Both the position numbers and the translations under genes were made by a program. From Streptomyces silvae (GTDB lineage: Bacteria > Actinomycetota > Actinomycetes > Streptomycetales > Streptomycetaceae), in NCBI RefSeq assembly GCF_016745505.1, contig NZ_JAERUC010000114.1, positions 1 through 44,943 of the forward strand: a DNA stretch of 44,943 bases, given 5' to 3'. Below, piece after piece: positions 31,578 through 39,660 of the stretch (its first letter is position 1; every line of letters begins with the position of its first letter). The notes under the pieces are model-generated. The model did not search any database and was not told the origin of the DNA. It was given only the letters and a program-made list of their open reading frames with translations.

Positions 31578-32087
31578 TCAGGGCGCGGCCAGCTCGCCGA
31601 CGGAGTCCTGGAGCTGCTCACGCAGCCGGGCGAGCGCACGGGTGCTGCGGGTGCGTACCGCCGCCGAGCTGACGTGCAGCGCGTCCGCGGTCTCCGTGAC
31701 CGAGCGGTCCTCCCAGTAACGCAGCACGATCACCGCCCGGTCCTTGGGCGGCAGACCGCGCAGGGCTTCGATGAGCGTCATCCTCAGGGTCGCGTCCCCG
31801 GCCGACTGCCCTGCACGGTCCGGCAGTTCGCCGCTCGGCCGCTCCCCCGCGGACTTGCGCCGCCGGTGCCCGAGATAGCACCGCACGAGCACGGTCTGCG
31901 CGTACGCCGCCGGGTTCCCGACACGTGACACGCGCCCCCAGGCCGCGTACATCTTGCCGAGCGTCTCCTGCACGAGGTCCTCGGCGAGGTGTGTGTCCCC
32001 GCCGGTCAGCAGGCACGCCGAACGGAACAGATGCCCCATGCGGGCTTCCGCGAACTCACGGAAGGCGCTCTCCTTGGACTGCCTCAT
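31578..32087 (-). CDS. SigE-family (ECF-type) RNA polymerase sigma factor
   Basis: The protein is 169 residues long. Region 2 spans about residues 10-75 (FREFAEARMGHLFRSACLLTGG, then EDLVQETLGKMYAAWGRV). Region 4 spans about 110-165 (LPPKDRAVIVLRYWEDRSVTETADALHVSSAAVRTRSTRALARL). This is the SigE-family type common in Streptomyces, without region 3 or C-terminal extensions. It directs RNA polymerase to a small regulon. A GGGGAGAGGGG ribosome site precedes the ATG. The following gene encodes a membrane protein that may control its activity. I found no clear autoregulatory promoter in the 236-bp upstream gap; it has one small hairpin at 32171-32186. Confidence 0.93.
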   Translation of the reverse strand: MRQSKESAFREFAEARMGHLFRSACLLTGGDTHLAEDLVQETLGKMYAAWGRVSRVGNPAAYAQTVLVRCYLGHRRRKSAGERPSGELPDRAGQSAGDATLRMTLIEALRGLPPKDRAVIVLRYWEDRSVTETADALHVSSAAVRTRSTRALARLREQLQDSVGELAAP

Positions 32088-32323
32088 CCGCCACCCCTCT
32101 CCCCTACCCCCCTTCAGATGCGGTGAGTGCCGGGAAATGTTTCACTCCTGCGCGGGCGGATCTGTGCACCGGGAGCGGAGGCTCCCACTCCGCCCCTGTA
32201 CGCCCCCTGCCCCGGCCCGCTCTCACCGTCCCGGCGGCACCCACGTCCCCTGCCCCCGGCCGCCAGGCCCGTCCCCTATGTGATCATCCGGGTGTTCCGG
32301 AGCCGTCTGCGAGGATGTGATGC

Positions 32324-33133
32324 ATGGATGTGCGCAGCAGGAACCATGTGACGGTGACAGGGCGGGCCGGCGCACCCGTGGTGATGCTGGCGCACGGGTT
32401 CGGCTGTGACCAGAACCTGTGGCGCCTGGTGGTGCCGACGCTGGAGCGCGACTTCACGGTGGTGCTCTTCGACCATGTGGGCTCGGGAAGTTCGCAGCTC
32501 TCGGCGTGGAGCCGGGAGCGTCATGGGTCGCTGGACGGGTACGTCGACGACGTGCTGGAGCTGTGCCGGGAGCTGGCGCTGGGCCCGGTCACGTTCGTCG
32601 GGCATTCGGTGAGCGCGATGATGGGGGTGCTGGCCGCCGCACGCGAGCCCGACGCGTTCTCCGGCCTGGTGCTGCTCGCCCCCTCCCCGTGTTTCGTCGA
32701 CGACCCGGCGACCGGCTACCGGGGCGGGTTCAGCGCCGAGGACATCGACGAGCTGCTGGAGTCGCTGGACGCGAACTACCTCGGCTGGTCGGGTGCCATG
32801 GCGCCGGTGATCATGGGGAACGCGGGACGGCCGGAACTGGCTGAGGAGCTGACCAACAGCTTCTGCCGTACCGACCCCGCGATCGCCCGGGTCTTCGCCC
32901 GGGTGACGTTCCTGTCCGACAACCGGGCCGACCTCACCGCGGTGCGGGTACCCACGCTCGTCGCCCAGTGCTCCCTGGACGCGATCGCCCCGCCGGAGGT
33001 CGGCGCGTACGTGCACGCGCAGATACCGGGCAGCGAGCTGCTCACGCTGAACGCGACGGGGCACTGCCCCCAGCTCGCCGCCCCGGAGGAGACCGCGGCC
33101 GCGATCGCCGCGTTCGCGGGAACCGCCCGGTGA
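32324..33133 (+). CDS. rsbQ-like: RsbQ-like alpha/beta hydrolase
   Basis: RsbQ is the small-molecule-binding hydrolase that activates the phosphatase RsbP in the Bacillus energy-stress pathway; it is related to plant D14/KAI2 receptors. The product has 269 residues, the same length I recall for B. subtilis RsbQ. The catalytic triad reads Ser95 (FVGHSVSAMM), Asp219 (SLDAIAPPE) and His247 (ATGHCPQL). MLAHGFGCDQNLWR gives the oxyanion-hole segment characteristic of the family. The stop overlaps the next start by one base (TGATG), and the next gene encodes a PAS-PP2C phosphatase, exactly the RsbQ-RsbP pairing. The ligand is unknown. Confidence 0.92.
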   Translation: MDVRSRNHVTVTGRAGAPVVMLAHGFGCDQNLWRLVVPTLERDFTVVLFDHVGSGSSQLSAWSRERHGSLDGYVDDVLELCRELALGPVTFVGHSVSAMMGVLAAAREPDAFSGLVLLAPSPCFVDDPATGYRGGFSAEDIDELLESLDANYLGWSGAMAPVIMGNAGRPELAEELTNSFCRTDPAIARVFARVTFLSDNRADLTAVRVPTLVAQCSLDAIAPPEVGAYVHAQIPGSELLTLNATGHCPQLAAPEETAAAIAAFAGTAR

Positions 33134-34398
33134 TGCCCGGTACGGGTGACCCGGACAGCCTGGACCCCCGCGAGGGCCGGGCACCGCAGGAGGACCGGAC
33201 ACAGTTCTCCGCACTGCTGGAGGACAGCGCCGAGGACCTGTACGAGCACGCCCCGTGCGGCTATCTGTCCACTCTCCTGGACGGACAGATCGCGAAGATC
33301 AACACCACCCTGCTCGACTGGCTCGGCTACGAGCGTGGTGACTTGGTCGGCCGCAAGCACTTCTCCGACCTGCTGACCGTGGGCGGCCGGCTCTACCACG
33401 AGACGCACTTCGCCCCCCTGCTGAGGATGCAGGGCGAGATCAGCGGCATCGCCCTGGAGTTGAAGGCCGCCGACGGCTCCCGCCTGCCCGTCATGATCAC
33501 CTCGACGGTCAGGACCGGCAGCGACGGTCAGCCCCTGCTCGTCCGTACGACCGTCTTCGACGCCCGCGACCGCCGGGCCTACGAGACGGAACTGCTGCGG
33601 GCCCGCCAGGAAGCCGACCTGGAGCGCGACCGGCTGAAGCTCCTGAACACGACCCTGCAGAAGACCCTGCTGCCGCCGGCCCTGGCGAACGTGCCCGGTC
33701 TCGACGTGTCCGCGCACTACCACATCGCCTCCGTCGACGAGGTGGGCGGCGACTTCTACGACCTCTTCCCCCTGGCCGCCGGGACCTGGGGCCTCTTTCT
33801 GGGGGACGTGTGCGGCAAGGGCGCAGGGGCCGCGGCCGTCACCTCCCTGGCCCGCTACACCCTGCGTGCCGCCTCCGTCTACGACCCCGACCCGGCAGCC
33901 GTCCTCGCCAACCTCAACACGGTGCTCAACCACGAGTACACGGGCACCGACCCCCGCTTCTGCACCGTCGTCTTCGGGGTGCTCACCCCCGACCCCGACC
34001 TCGGCGGCTTCCAGATCACCCTGGCCAGCGGCGGACACCCGCCGGCCCTGTTGATGCGCGCGGACGGCACAGCGGACTACCTGCCCACCCCCGGCGGACA
34101 ACTGATCGGCGTCCTGCCCGACGCCCACATCGCCACCACCACGGTCCGTCTCGCCCCGGGTGACACCCTGCTCCTGCACACCGACGGCCTGACCGAAGCC
34201 CACACCATCGCCGGAGGTGCGGACCGGTACGGGGACGACGCGTTCCTCGATTTCGCCCGCTCCCTGGCTCCCACCACCGCTTCGGCCACCGTCGGCGCGG
34301 TCCGCGACCTGCTCGACACGTTCGGCACCGGGGTGGACGACGACACCGCCGTCCTCGCCGTCCATGTGCCCCGACCCACCGGTGAAGAGCAGCAGTGA
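33133..34398 (+). CDS. rsbP-like: RsbP-like PAS-PP2C (SpoIIE-type) phosphatase
   Basis: This 421-residue cytoplasmic phosphatase has a PAS domain at about 30-148 (EHAPCGYLSTLLDGQIAKINTTLL). A coiled-coil linker at about 148-178 (ETELLRARQEADLERDRLKLL) follows, then a PP2C/SpoIIE domain at 190-415. Metal ligands fit GGDFYD (205-210), GDVCGKG (224-230), TDGLTEA (350-356) and DDDTA (402-406). RsbP dephosphorylates an RsbV-type antagonist so that it can free a sigma factor. It overlaps the RsbQ-like gene upstream and the STAS gene downstream (GTGA), so all three should be made together. A GTG at 33130 is an alternative start. Confidence 0.92.
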   Translation: MPGTGDPDSLDPREGRAPQEDRTQFSALLEDSAEDLYEHAPCGYLSTLLDGQIAKINTTLLDWLGYERGDLVGRKHFSDLLTVGGRLYHETHFAPLLRMQGEISGIALELKAADGSRLPVMITSTVRTGSDGQPLLVRTTVFDARDRRAYETELLRARQEADLERDRLKLLNTTLQKTLLPPALANVPGLDVSAHYHIASVDEVGGDFYDLFPLAAGTWGLFLGDVCGKGAGAAAVTSLARYTLRAASVYDPDPAAVLANLNTVLNHEYTGTDPRFCTVVFGVLTPDPDLGGFQITLASGGHPPALLMRADGTADYLPTPGGQLIGVLPDAHIATTTVRLAPGDTLLLHTDGLTEAHTIAGGADRYGDDAFLDFARSLAPTTASATVGAVRDLLDTFGTGVDDDTAVLAVHVPRPTGEEQQ

Positions 34399-34754
34399 CC
34401 CAGCACCTGACCCTCCACACCCGCACCACCCCTGCCGGAGCGGTGGTCGAGCTCGCCGGGGACCTGGACCACCGCACCGCACCCGAGGTCCGCGCGGCGC
34501 TGCCCCGACTCGGCATCCGGCCGGGTCAGCAGCTCGTCCTGGACCTCACCGGCATCACCTTCTGCGACTCCAGCGGGATCACCGCCCTCATCGCCGCCCG
34601 CAACTACGCACTGGCGGCCGAGGCGACGATCGCCCTGGCCGCCGTCCCCGACCGCGTCAGCCGGATCTTCCGCATCGTCGGCCTGGACCGGGTCTTCCCG
34701 ACCCACCCCACCGCACAGGCCGCTCAGGACTCCTGGCAGCCGACACCGGACTGA
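34395..34754 (+). CDS. STAS-domain anti-sigma factor antagonist (RsbV-like)
   Basis: This is a 119-residue single STAS domain. Strand 1 is TPAGAVVELAGDLDHRTAPEVR. The phosphorylation loop is DLTGITFCDSSGITALI with Ser59 as the likely phosphoacceptor (D-S-S-G). The last 15 residues are a short Gln/Pro tail. The GTG start at 34395 overlaps the phosphatase stop, so it is coupled to the upstream gene. It is the expected substrate of the RsbP-like phosphatase. No RsbW-type kinase or sigma-B-like gene lies in the window, so the partner kinase and sigma factor must be encoded elsewhere. Confidence 0.92.
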   Translation: MTQHLTLHTRTTPAGAVVELAGDLDHRTAPEVRAALPRLGIRPGQQLVLDLTGITFCDSSGITALIAARNYALAAEATIALAAVPDRVSRIFRIVGLDRVFPTHPTAQAAQDSWQPTPD

Positions 34755-34757
34755 TCC

Positions 34758-34793
34758 CCGGAAGGCCGTCCCGGCGGGAAGACGCCCTTCCGG
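34758..34793. terminator. terminator after the rsbQ-rsbP-STAS operon
   Basis: Perfect 8-bp arms CCGGAAGG (34758-34765) and CCTTCCGG (34786-34793) enclose a 20-nt GC-rich loop that can pair further. It starts 4 nt after the STAS stop. Confidence 0.6.
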
Positions 34794-34834
34794 CGGAGCG
34801 TGTGCGGGGCGTCTGCGTGTGCGTGTGCTTTTGC

Positions 34835-34862
34835 GGTGCGTGGTGCGTGGTGCGTGGTGCGT
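34835..34862. repeat. 7-bp tandem repeat (GGTGCGT x4)
   Basis: Four exact copies of GGTGCGT lie between the convergent STAS and PIG-L genes, 31 bp from the PIG-L stop. Looser GTG/TGC-rich sequence precedes the array. Confidence 0.85.
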
Positions 34863-34892
34863 GCGGGATGTGCGGGCCCCGCCGCACGCGGG

Positions 34893-35726
34893 TCAGCGGA
34901 GTCCGGCGAAGAGGTCGTTCTCGGGTACGTCCGCGCCGGTGGCGTCCTTGACGCGTACGAAGGTCTCCACACCCATCAGCTCGCCGAACCTCTCCTTGCC
35001 CATCTTGAGGAAGAAGATGTTCTCGCCCTGGCTGGCGTGCGCGGCCAGCGCGTCGAACTTCTGGCCGCTGAACGCGGTGGTGTCCACCCAGGTGCTGATC
35101 TCCTCGTCGGGGAGGCCGATCTCGGCCATCGCGGCGGCCTCGGCGGGATCCGGCTCCGGCATGTCCTCGCCGAACTCGCGCATGGTCTCCCCGAACCGCT
35201 GCATCGCCGAGCGGGGCATCGTCGTCCAGTACACCTTCGGCGTCAGCTCGGTCATCTCCAGCGCCGCCATCGTGATGCGATGGGACTGGATGTGGTCGGG
35301 GTGGCCGTAGAAGCCGTTCTCGTCGTAGGTGACGACCACATCGGGCCGGTAGTGCCGCATGAGCTCCGCGAGCCGGGCGGCGCCTTCCTCCACGGGGGTA
35401 CGCCAGAAGGATCCGGGGGCGTCGTTGCTCGGCCAGCCGATCATCCCGGAGTCGGCGTAGTCGAGCATCTCCAGGTCGCTGATCTTCAGGACGTCGCAGC
35501 TCGCCGCCAGTTCACGGCGGCGCATCTGGGCGACGGCGGCCGGATCGTGCCCGGGTTCACCTGGTTTGACACCCCCCGGCCCGTCACCGCAGCCGCCGTC
35601 GGTACAGGTCACGAGAACCGTGCGGATGCCTTCCGCCGCGTACCGGGCGAGGACCCCTCCGGTTCCGGTGGCCTCGTCGTCGGGGTGGGCGTGTACCGCC
35701 ATGAGCGTCAAGGGCCGGTCGGTCAT
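34893..35726 (-). CDS. PIG-L / LmbE-family deacetylase, mycothiol conjugate amidase-like
   Basis: The protein is 277 residues long. The zinc motif is MAVHAHPDDEATGTGG (His-Pro-Asp-Asp), the second ligand region is VTYDENGFYGHPDHIQSHR, and the C-terminus ENDLFAGLR matches the Mca ending (EDDLFAGIR as I recall it). Mca hydrolyses mycothiol S-conjugates to export mercapturic acids and recycle GlcN-Ins; MshB is the related deacetylase. The sequence between the motifs differs from canonical Mca, so it may act on another conjugate. The ATG at 35726 is preceded by AGGAGGA. A single-gene unit. Confidence 0.88.
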   Translation of the reverse strand: MTDRPLTLMAVHAHPDDEATGTGGVLARYAAEGIRTVLVTCTDGGCGDGPGGVKPGEPGHDPAAVAQMRRRELAASCDVLKISDLEMLDYADSGMIGWPSNDAPGSFWRTPVEEGAARLAELMRHYRPDVVVTYDENGFYGHPDHIQSHRITMAALEMTELTPKVYWTTMPRSAMQRFGETMREFGEDMPEPDPAEAAAMAEIGLPDEEISTWVDTTAFSGQKFDALAAHASQGENIFFLKMGKERFGELMGVETFVRVKDATGADVPENDLFAGLR

Positions 35727-35932
35727 GGAAACAGTCCTCCTGCGGATGTACGTCGTGGTCAGGGCGCGCGGCGGTCGTACCGCGATCCTGGGTCCGGGTC
35801 CTGGCGGGGGCGTACGGCCTCGTGGCCCGCGTGTCGTTCCCCGCCCGTGCGGCACCGGTCCCTGGGTGCAACCGCGCCGGTCGGGCCTGCTGTTCCCGGC
35901 GTGCCCTGCGCTGTCTGCGTAAGGCGCAAGGC

Positions 35933-35967
35933 GTCAGGTGTCAGGTGTCAGGTGTCAGGTGTCAGGC
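35933..35967. repeat. 7-bp tandem repeat (GTCAGGT x4 + GTCAGGC)
   Basis: Five copies of a heptamer in exact register end 7 bp before the DUF6193 stop codon position, in the gap between that gene and the PIG-L start. Related GCGTAAGG/GCGTAAGC words flank the array on both sides. Confidence 0.88.
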
Positions 35968-35974
35968 GTAAGCG

Positions 35975-36772
35975 TCAGTCGTCGAGGGCGCCGGCCACAG
36001 GCGTCCTGAGCGGCGGCGGCTCCGGCCAGCCTCCTTCGACCGCCGGGCCACTTCCCGCGGGAACGTTCGCCGCTATCAGCGCCGCGGCCTCGCGGGCGTC
36101 GAGGCGGGATCCGAGCACGCGTGCCGGAATGTCCGGTGACCAGCGCGACCACCGGAGAACCACGTTCCACAGTCCGTCGACGGTCGGCATCGCCCCGGGA
36201 ACTTCCTCGTAGAAGGGGTCAGCTGTACTGCTGAGGAGGCTGAACGCCCCGTGCGACGGAAACGGGAAGAACACGCGCAGGGCGGGCTGCGCGTACAGGG
36301 CCTCGGCCAGTTCGGCATCGCCCAGCCTGATCGTGGGTGAGCGCTCCAGGGTCAGCCGCCATGCGGTCGGCACGACCCTCCCCGGCGGGGCCGCTTCCAG
36401 CGGGCTCGCCGCGAGCAGGGCCCACTCGCGCCGCAGTTGGCCGATCGACGCCCCCTCACGCACGGCGTGCAGGACGGCTTCGACCACCGCGAGGTCGTCG
36501 GTGCTGCCGAAGGCGGCCCAATGCCGTCCGGAGTCCCCGGCGATCTGGATGCGGAACTCGCGTACGTCGGCGTTGGTCGCGTACGCCGCGAACCGTGACT
36601 CTCCATGCGCCCAGCAGGCGGCGACCGCGGGACCGTACCCCTCGACGGGCTCCGGCGGTCCGGTACGCCGCCCGTGCCGCGCAGCCTCGCGGGCCAGCGC
36701 TTCCGCCAGGCCACCTGATGCGATCAGCTCCGGATAGAGCGCGGGCGGTACGCCGTTCGACTGTTCGGGCAT
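35975..36772 (-). CDS. DUF6193-family protein (natural-product-biosynthesis-associated)
   Basis: The 265-residue protein matches the DUF6193 pattern I know: ALYAQPALRVFFPFPSHGAFSLLSSTADPF, then DGLWNVVLRWSRWSPDIPARVLGSRLDAREAAALIAANVPAGSGPAVEGGWPEP. It is soluble with no signal peptide or membrane span. DUF6193 proteins occur near some natural-product genes but have no known reaction. I chose the ATG at 36772 because the AAGG ribosome site is 7 nt upstream; an ATG two codons earlier is too close to it. It is divergent from the next hydrolase gene across 58 bp. Confidence 0.78.
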   Translation of the reverse strand: MPEQSNGVPPALYPELIASGGLAEALAREAARHGRRTGPPEPVEGYGPAVAACWAHGESRFAAYATNADVREFRIQIAGDSGRHWAAFGSTDDLAVVEAVLHAVREGASIGQLRREWALLAASPLEAAPPGRVVPTAWRLTLERSPTIRLGDAELAEALYAQPALRVFFPFPSHGAFSLLSSTADPFYEEVPGAMPTVDGLWNVVLRWSRWSPDIPARVLGSRLDAREAAALIAANVPAGSGPAVEGGWPEPPPLRTPVAGALDD

Positions 36773-36830
36773 GCGCATACCTTAGGCAGCGACAGCGCCT
36801 GGAGCTTTCTCATGGAGCGGGTGACGAGTA

Positions 36831-37625
36831 GTGCCGTACGCGACGACGCCTGACGGGGTCCGCATCGCCTATCAGATCCGGGGCGAAGGGGCCGGAACTC
36901 CGCTGGTCCTGCTGGCAGGGCAAGCGAACAACCACCACTGGTGGGACGGGGTACGCGACGACTTCCACGCGGCCCGCAGCATGCTCACCCTCGACTACCG
37001 AGGCACGGGGGAGAGCGACAAACCCGATACGCCCTACAGCACGGAGCTCTTCGCCCAGGACGTCATCGCGGTGCTCGACGACCTCGGTGCCGACCGGGCC
37101 GACGTCTACGGTACGTCCATGGGCGGACGCGTGGCCCAGCAGCTGGCGGCCCGCCATCCGCACCGGGTGCGCGCCCTGGTTCTCGGCTGTACGTCACCCG
37201 GGGGACCGCACGGGGTGGAACGCGGCAACGATGTGCGGAGGTCGCTGGTCCAGCAGCAACCGGGGGCGGCGCGCCAGGCCCTCCTGGAGCTGATGTACAC
37301 CCCGGCCTGGCTGGCGACACACGCCGGCCCGTACCGGACGCTCGGCGACCCGGGCATGCCCGCCCACGCCCAGCGCCGTCATCTGGCGGCCAGTAACCAG
37401 CACGATGCCTGGGCGCTCCTGCCCGGTGTCGGCGCACCCACTCTGGTCGTGCACGGCAGCGACGACCTGCTCAACCCCGCAGCCAACGCCCCACTGCTCG
37501 CGAACCGCATTCCGGGCGCCAGGCTGCACATGATCCCCGGAGCGCGCCATGCCTACTTCGAGGAGTTCCGCACCGTCGCGAGCCCGCTCGTCCTGGACTT
37601 CCTCACCTCGGTGCCGGGGCGCTGA
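36831..37625 (+). CDS. alpha/beta hydrolase
   Basis: A 264-residue cytoplasmic alpha/beta-hydrolase. The oxyanion-loop segment is LVLLAGQANNHHWW, the nucleophile elbow is YGTSMGGRVAQQLAARHP (Ser at about residue 95), the acid lies in VVHGSDDLLNP, and the base is His in GARHAYFEE. The GTG start has a GGAGCGGG site about 10 nt upstream. The family covers esterases, lactonases, haloalkane dehalogenases and 3-oxoadipate enol-lactonases; LDYRGTGESDKP favours a hydrolase of the enol-lactonase-like group. No pathway genes lie beside it. Confidence 0.9.
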   Translation: MPYATTPDGVRIAYQIRGEGAGTPLVLLAGQANNHHWWDGVRDDFHAARSMLTLDYRGTGESDKPDTPYSTELFAQDVIAVLDDLGADRADVYGTSMGGRVAQQLAARHPHRVRALVLGCTSPGGPHGVERGNDVRRSLVQQQPGAARQALLELMYTPAWLATHAGPYRTLGDPGMPAHAQRRHLAASNQHDAWALLPGVGAPTLVVHGSDDLLNPAANAPLLANRIPGARLHMIPGARHAYFEEFRTVASPLVLDFLTSVPGR

Positions 37626-37694
37626 GAGAGGTGCCGGACGGCCGTCGGACACCATGGCGAAGAAGCGCGGTGCCGAGGGCGCGGGTCGGGTTCG

Positions 37695-38372
37695 TCAGAC
37701 GATGACGGGGACGGCCTCGGCGCGGTCGGTGGCCCAGTTGGTGACGATGGGCTTGTCGACGGTGGCGGTGTCGGGGAGCTTGAGCTCGGCCGGGTTGGGG
37801 TCGTCGTTGGTGACGGAGATGATGACGTTCTCGAACTCCACACCGCCATCGGTGTTGGTGGTCTTGGGGCTGATACCGGTGTAGGCGACGGCGGAGCCGG
37901 TGAGCTTGATCGGGTCTTCGCCACCCTGTCCGACGGGGGAGGCGAGGCCCTCGTCACCGGAGCCGAAGGACACGCTGGGCGTGTTGACGTCCAGGTAGCA
38001 GGTGATACCGGACTTGGCCTTGGCGGTGACGAGGTAGTAGCCGCCGGCCTGGGTCTCCGAAGTGACTTTGAAGTCCAGGTCGTTGGTGCCGCAGGACTGC
38101 CCGTAGCCGCTCTTGTCACCGTCGCCGGAGGCCTCGGTCTTGGCATCGGAGCTGCCGGAGTCGGAGGAGCCGCCGGAACCGGACGCGCTCGCGGAGACGC
38201 TCTCGCCGGCGGAGGGGCTGTCGGTCTTGCCGGCGGAGGCGGAGGCAGCCGGCGAACTGCCGGTGTCCTCGGCGTCGTCGGGGCTGCAGGCGGTGGAGGT
38301 GGCGGCGAGGGCCGTCACAGCCGCAGCGGCGAGGACGAGGCGGGCGGAACGGGCGGCGAGGCGCGAACGCAT
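37695..38372 (-). CDS. DUF4232 lipoprotein
   Basis: This is a 225-residue product with a lipoprotein signal peptide (RSRLAARSARLVLAAAAVTA, then ATSTAC with Cys29). A Ser/Gly/Ala-rich linker spans residues 35-85, followed by a DUF4232 beta-sandwich domain (SCGTNDLDFKVTSETQAGGYYLV and onward). It should be anchored to the outer face of the membrane. The ATG at 38372 has GGAG 6 nt upstream; the ATG just before it is equally in frame. The domain's function is unknown. It is a single gene, convergent with the hydrolase gene. Confidence 0.87.
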   Translation of the reverse strand: MRSRLAARSARLVLAAAAVTALAATSTACSPDDAEDTGSSPAASASAGKTDSPSAGESVSASASGSGGSSDSGSSDAKTEASGDGDKSGYGQSCGTNDLDFKVTSETQAGGYYLVTAKAKSGITCYLDVNTPSVSFGSGDEGLASPVGQGGEDPIKLTGSAVAYTGISPKTTNTDGGVEFENVIISVTNDDPNPAELKLPDTATVDKPIVTNWATDRAEAVPVIV

Positions 38373-38515
38373 CATGATCTCCAGCGGCTTTCGGTCGGTG
38401 CTTCCTGCTTGCACTGATGACACTATGGCCGGGGCGATCCTGAAATGATCCTGCGCGTGTCCGGGTTCTGTCTCAGCAAGATCGGTTCCGGAGAACGGGG
38501 AGCGTTGCAGGATCC

Positions 38516-38830
38516 TCACCTGGACGGGCCGTCGAGCGGCCTGAGGAACCGGCGCTCGTAGCGCTTGATGCAGCGGGTCTCACGAGCCAGTTCGAACGCC
38601 TGCTGGCACTCCGGGTCGGACATGCTGTCCGAGCGGTACTGCTCGTACGCGGCCAGACTGGGGAAGGAGAACAGGGCGTAGGCGATGTCGCTGTCGCCCT
38701 CGCTCGGCAGGAAGTAGCCGTGGTGCGTCCCACCGAACCGGTTGACGAGCCGGACCCAGCGGCGACCGTACTCCTCGAAATCCTCGAGCTTGTCGGCGTC
38801 GATCTCGTACTTCAGGTGAACAGTGATCAT
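38516..38830 (-). CDS. NIPSNAP-family protein
   Basis: This 104-residue protein reads MITVHLKYEIDADKLEDFEEYGRRWVRLVNRFGGTHHGYFLPSEG, then DIAYALFSFPSLAAYEQYRSDSMSD. This is the NIPSNAP-type ferredoxin-like fold, a small dimeric alpha/beta barrel. The ATG at 38830 begins the conserved domain; the seven upstream in-frame codons are poorly supported. It lies on the same strand as the DUF4232 gene, 143 bp away. Bacterial NIPSNAP proteins are mostly uncharacterised; some related folds are monooxygenases. Confidence 0.88.
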   Translation of the reverse strand: MITVHLKYEIDADKLEDFEEYGRRWVRLVNRFGGTHHGYFLPSEGDSDIAYALFSFPSLAAYEQYRSDSMSDPECQQAFELARETRCIKRYERRFLRPLDGPSR

Positions 38831-38935
38831 GCGTGCATGATGCCGTGTCACGACCGGGACCCCGTACGACCGGGGCCGGTGGCCAGAGCCTCCGGCACGG
38901 ACACGGCCCGCGGAGGAGACGTAGACGCAGCTCCG

Positions 38936-39589
38936 TCACCCCTGCCCGGCGAGGAAGCGGTCGCGTGGTTCGCCGTGGAGGTGCCCCGGCGGGAGCCGTC
39001 GGCCGTACGCGAGCAGGAGGAGATCCTGTGCGGAGCCGGACAGGCGCGTGCCGGTGCCGAAGGACCAGTCGAGGTCGTCGGCGCTGAGTTCGATGCCGCT
39101 CAGGTCGACACCGAAAAAGGTGAGGGTCCTGGCGTCGATGCTCCCCAGGAGAATGCGCAGGCGCTCCTCGGGAACCCGGCGGCCGAGGCCCAGAGCGACC
39201 GTGATGTCCAAGCCGTGGACGACGTCGTGGCCCAGGGCAGCCTCGATCCCGCCGACCGGCGGTTTCCAGGGGTGGTGCGCGTTGTCGCCGAGGAAGGCGG
39301 CGAGCTCCGCCGTTGAATGGGCGGCCGCGTCCTTGTGGGCGCACCGGCTGGTCATCCGGTGGAGGCTGCCTCGTGCCTTGACCAGTTCCCACGCCATGGT
39401 GGGGAGGGAGTACCGGAACCCCATCGTCATGTGGGCCGCGACCTCCCGTACCCGCCAGCCTTCGCACAGGCTCGGAGCGTCCCACTCCTCGTCCGACAAG
39501 CCGTTCAACACGACTGCCAGCTCCCGGCGTTCGGCTGCGATCGCGGCCTTGATGTCCGCTACTGGTCTCCGGTGCGACGTGTTCCTCAT
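38936..39589 (-). CDS. mycothiol-dependent maleylpyruvate isomerase-family protein
   Basis: This 217-residue protein has a DinB/MDMPI four-helix fold. The metal-binding pattern is present: His53 in WRVREVAAHMTMG, and Glu-x3-His-x3-His in IEAALGHDVVHGLDI. The family uses mycothiol as a thiol cofactor for isomerisation or transfer, fitting an actinobacterium. No other gentisate-pathway genes are nearby, so the maleylpyruvate reaction itself is unlikely; detoxification of electrophiles is more plausible. I prefer the ATG at 39589. A GTG at 39643 would leave only 17 bp to the divergent LysR gene and lacks a ribosome site. Confidence 0.87.
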   Translation of the reverse strand: MRNTSHRRPVADIKAAIAAERRELAVVLNGLSDEEWDAPSLCEGWRVREVAAHMTMGFRYSLPTMAWELVKARGSLHRMTSRCAHKDAAAHSTAELAAFLGDNAHHPWKPPVGGIEAALGHDVVHGLDITVALGLGRRVPEERLRILLGSIDARTLTFFGVDLSGIELSADDLDWSFGTGTRLSGSAQDLLLLAYGRRLPPGHLHGEPRDRFLAGQG

Positions 39590-39638
39590 GGCCTCAAGGC
39601 TCTCGGCAGCCTCGTCATAAGTCCAAGAGTTTGTATGA

Positions 39639-39655
39639 CTCACAACTAGAATGAG
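39639..39655. promoter_or_regulatory. possible LysR binding site between MPI-family and LysR genes
   Basis: CTCA and TGAG half-sites with a 9-bp spacer (CTCACAACTAGAATGAG) lie just before the LysR start. The spacing is close to LysR-type sites. Pattern-based only. Confidence 0.3.
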
Positions 39656-39660
39656 CAGTT

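Noticed and set aside
37631..37652. Imperfect 22-bp palindrome after the alpha/beta hydrolase gene
   Set aside because: No loop for a terminator and no promoter nearby for an operator.
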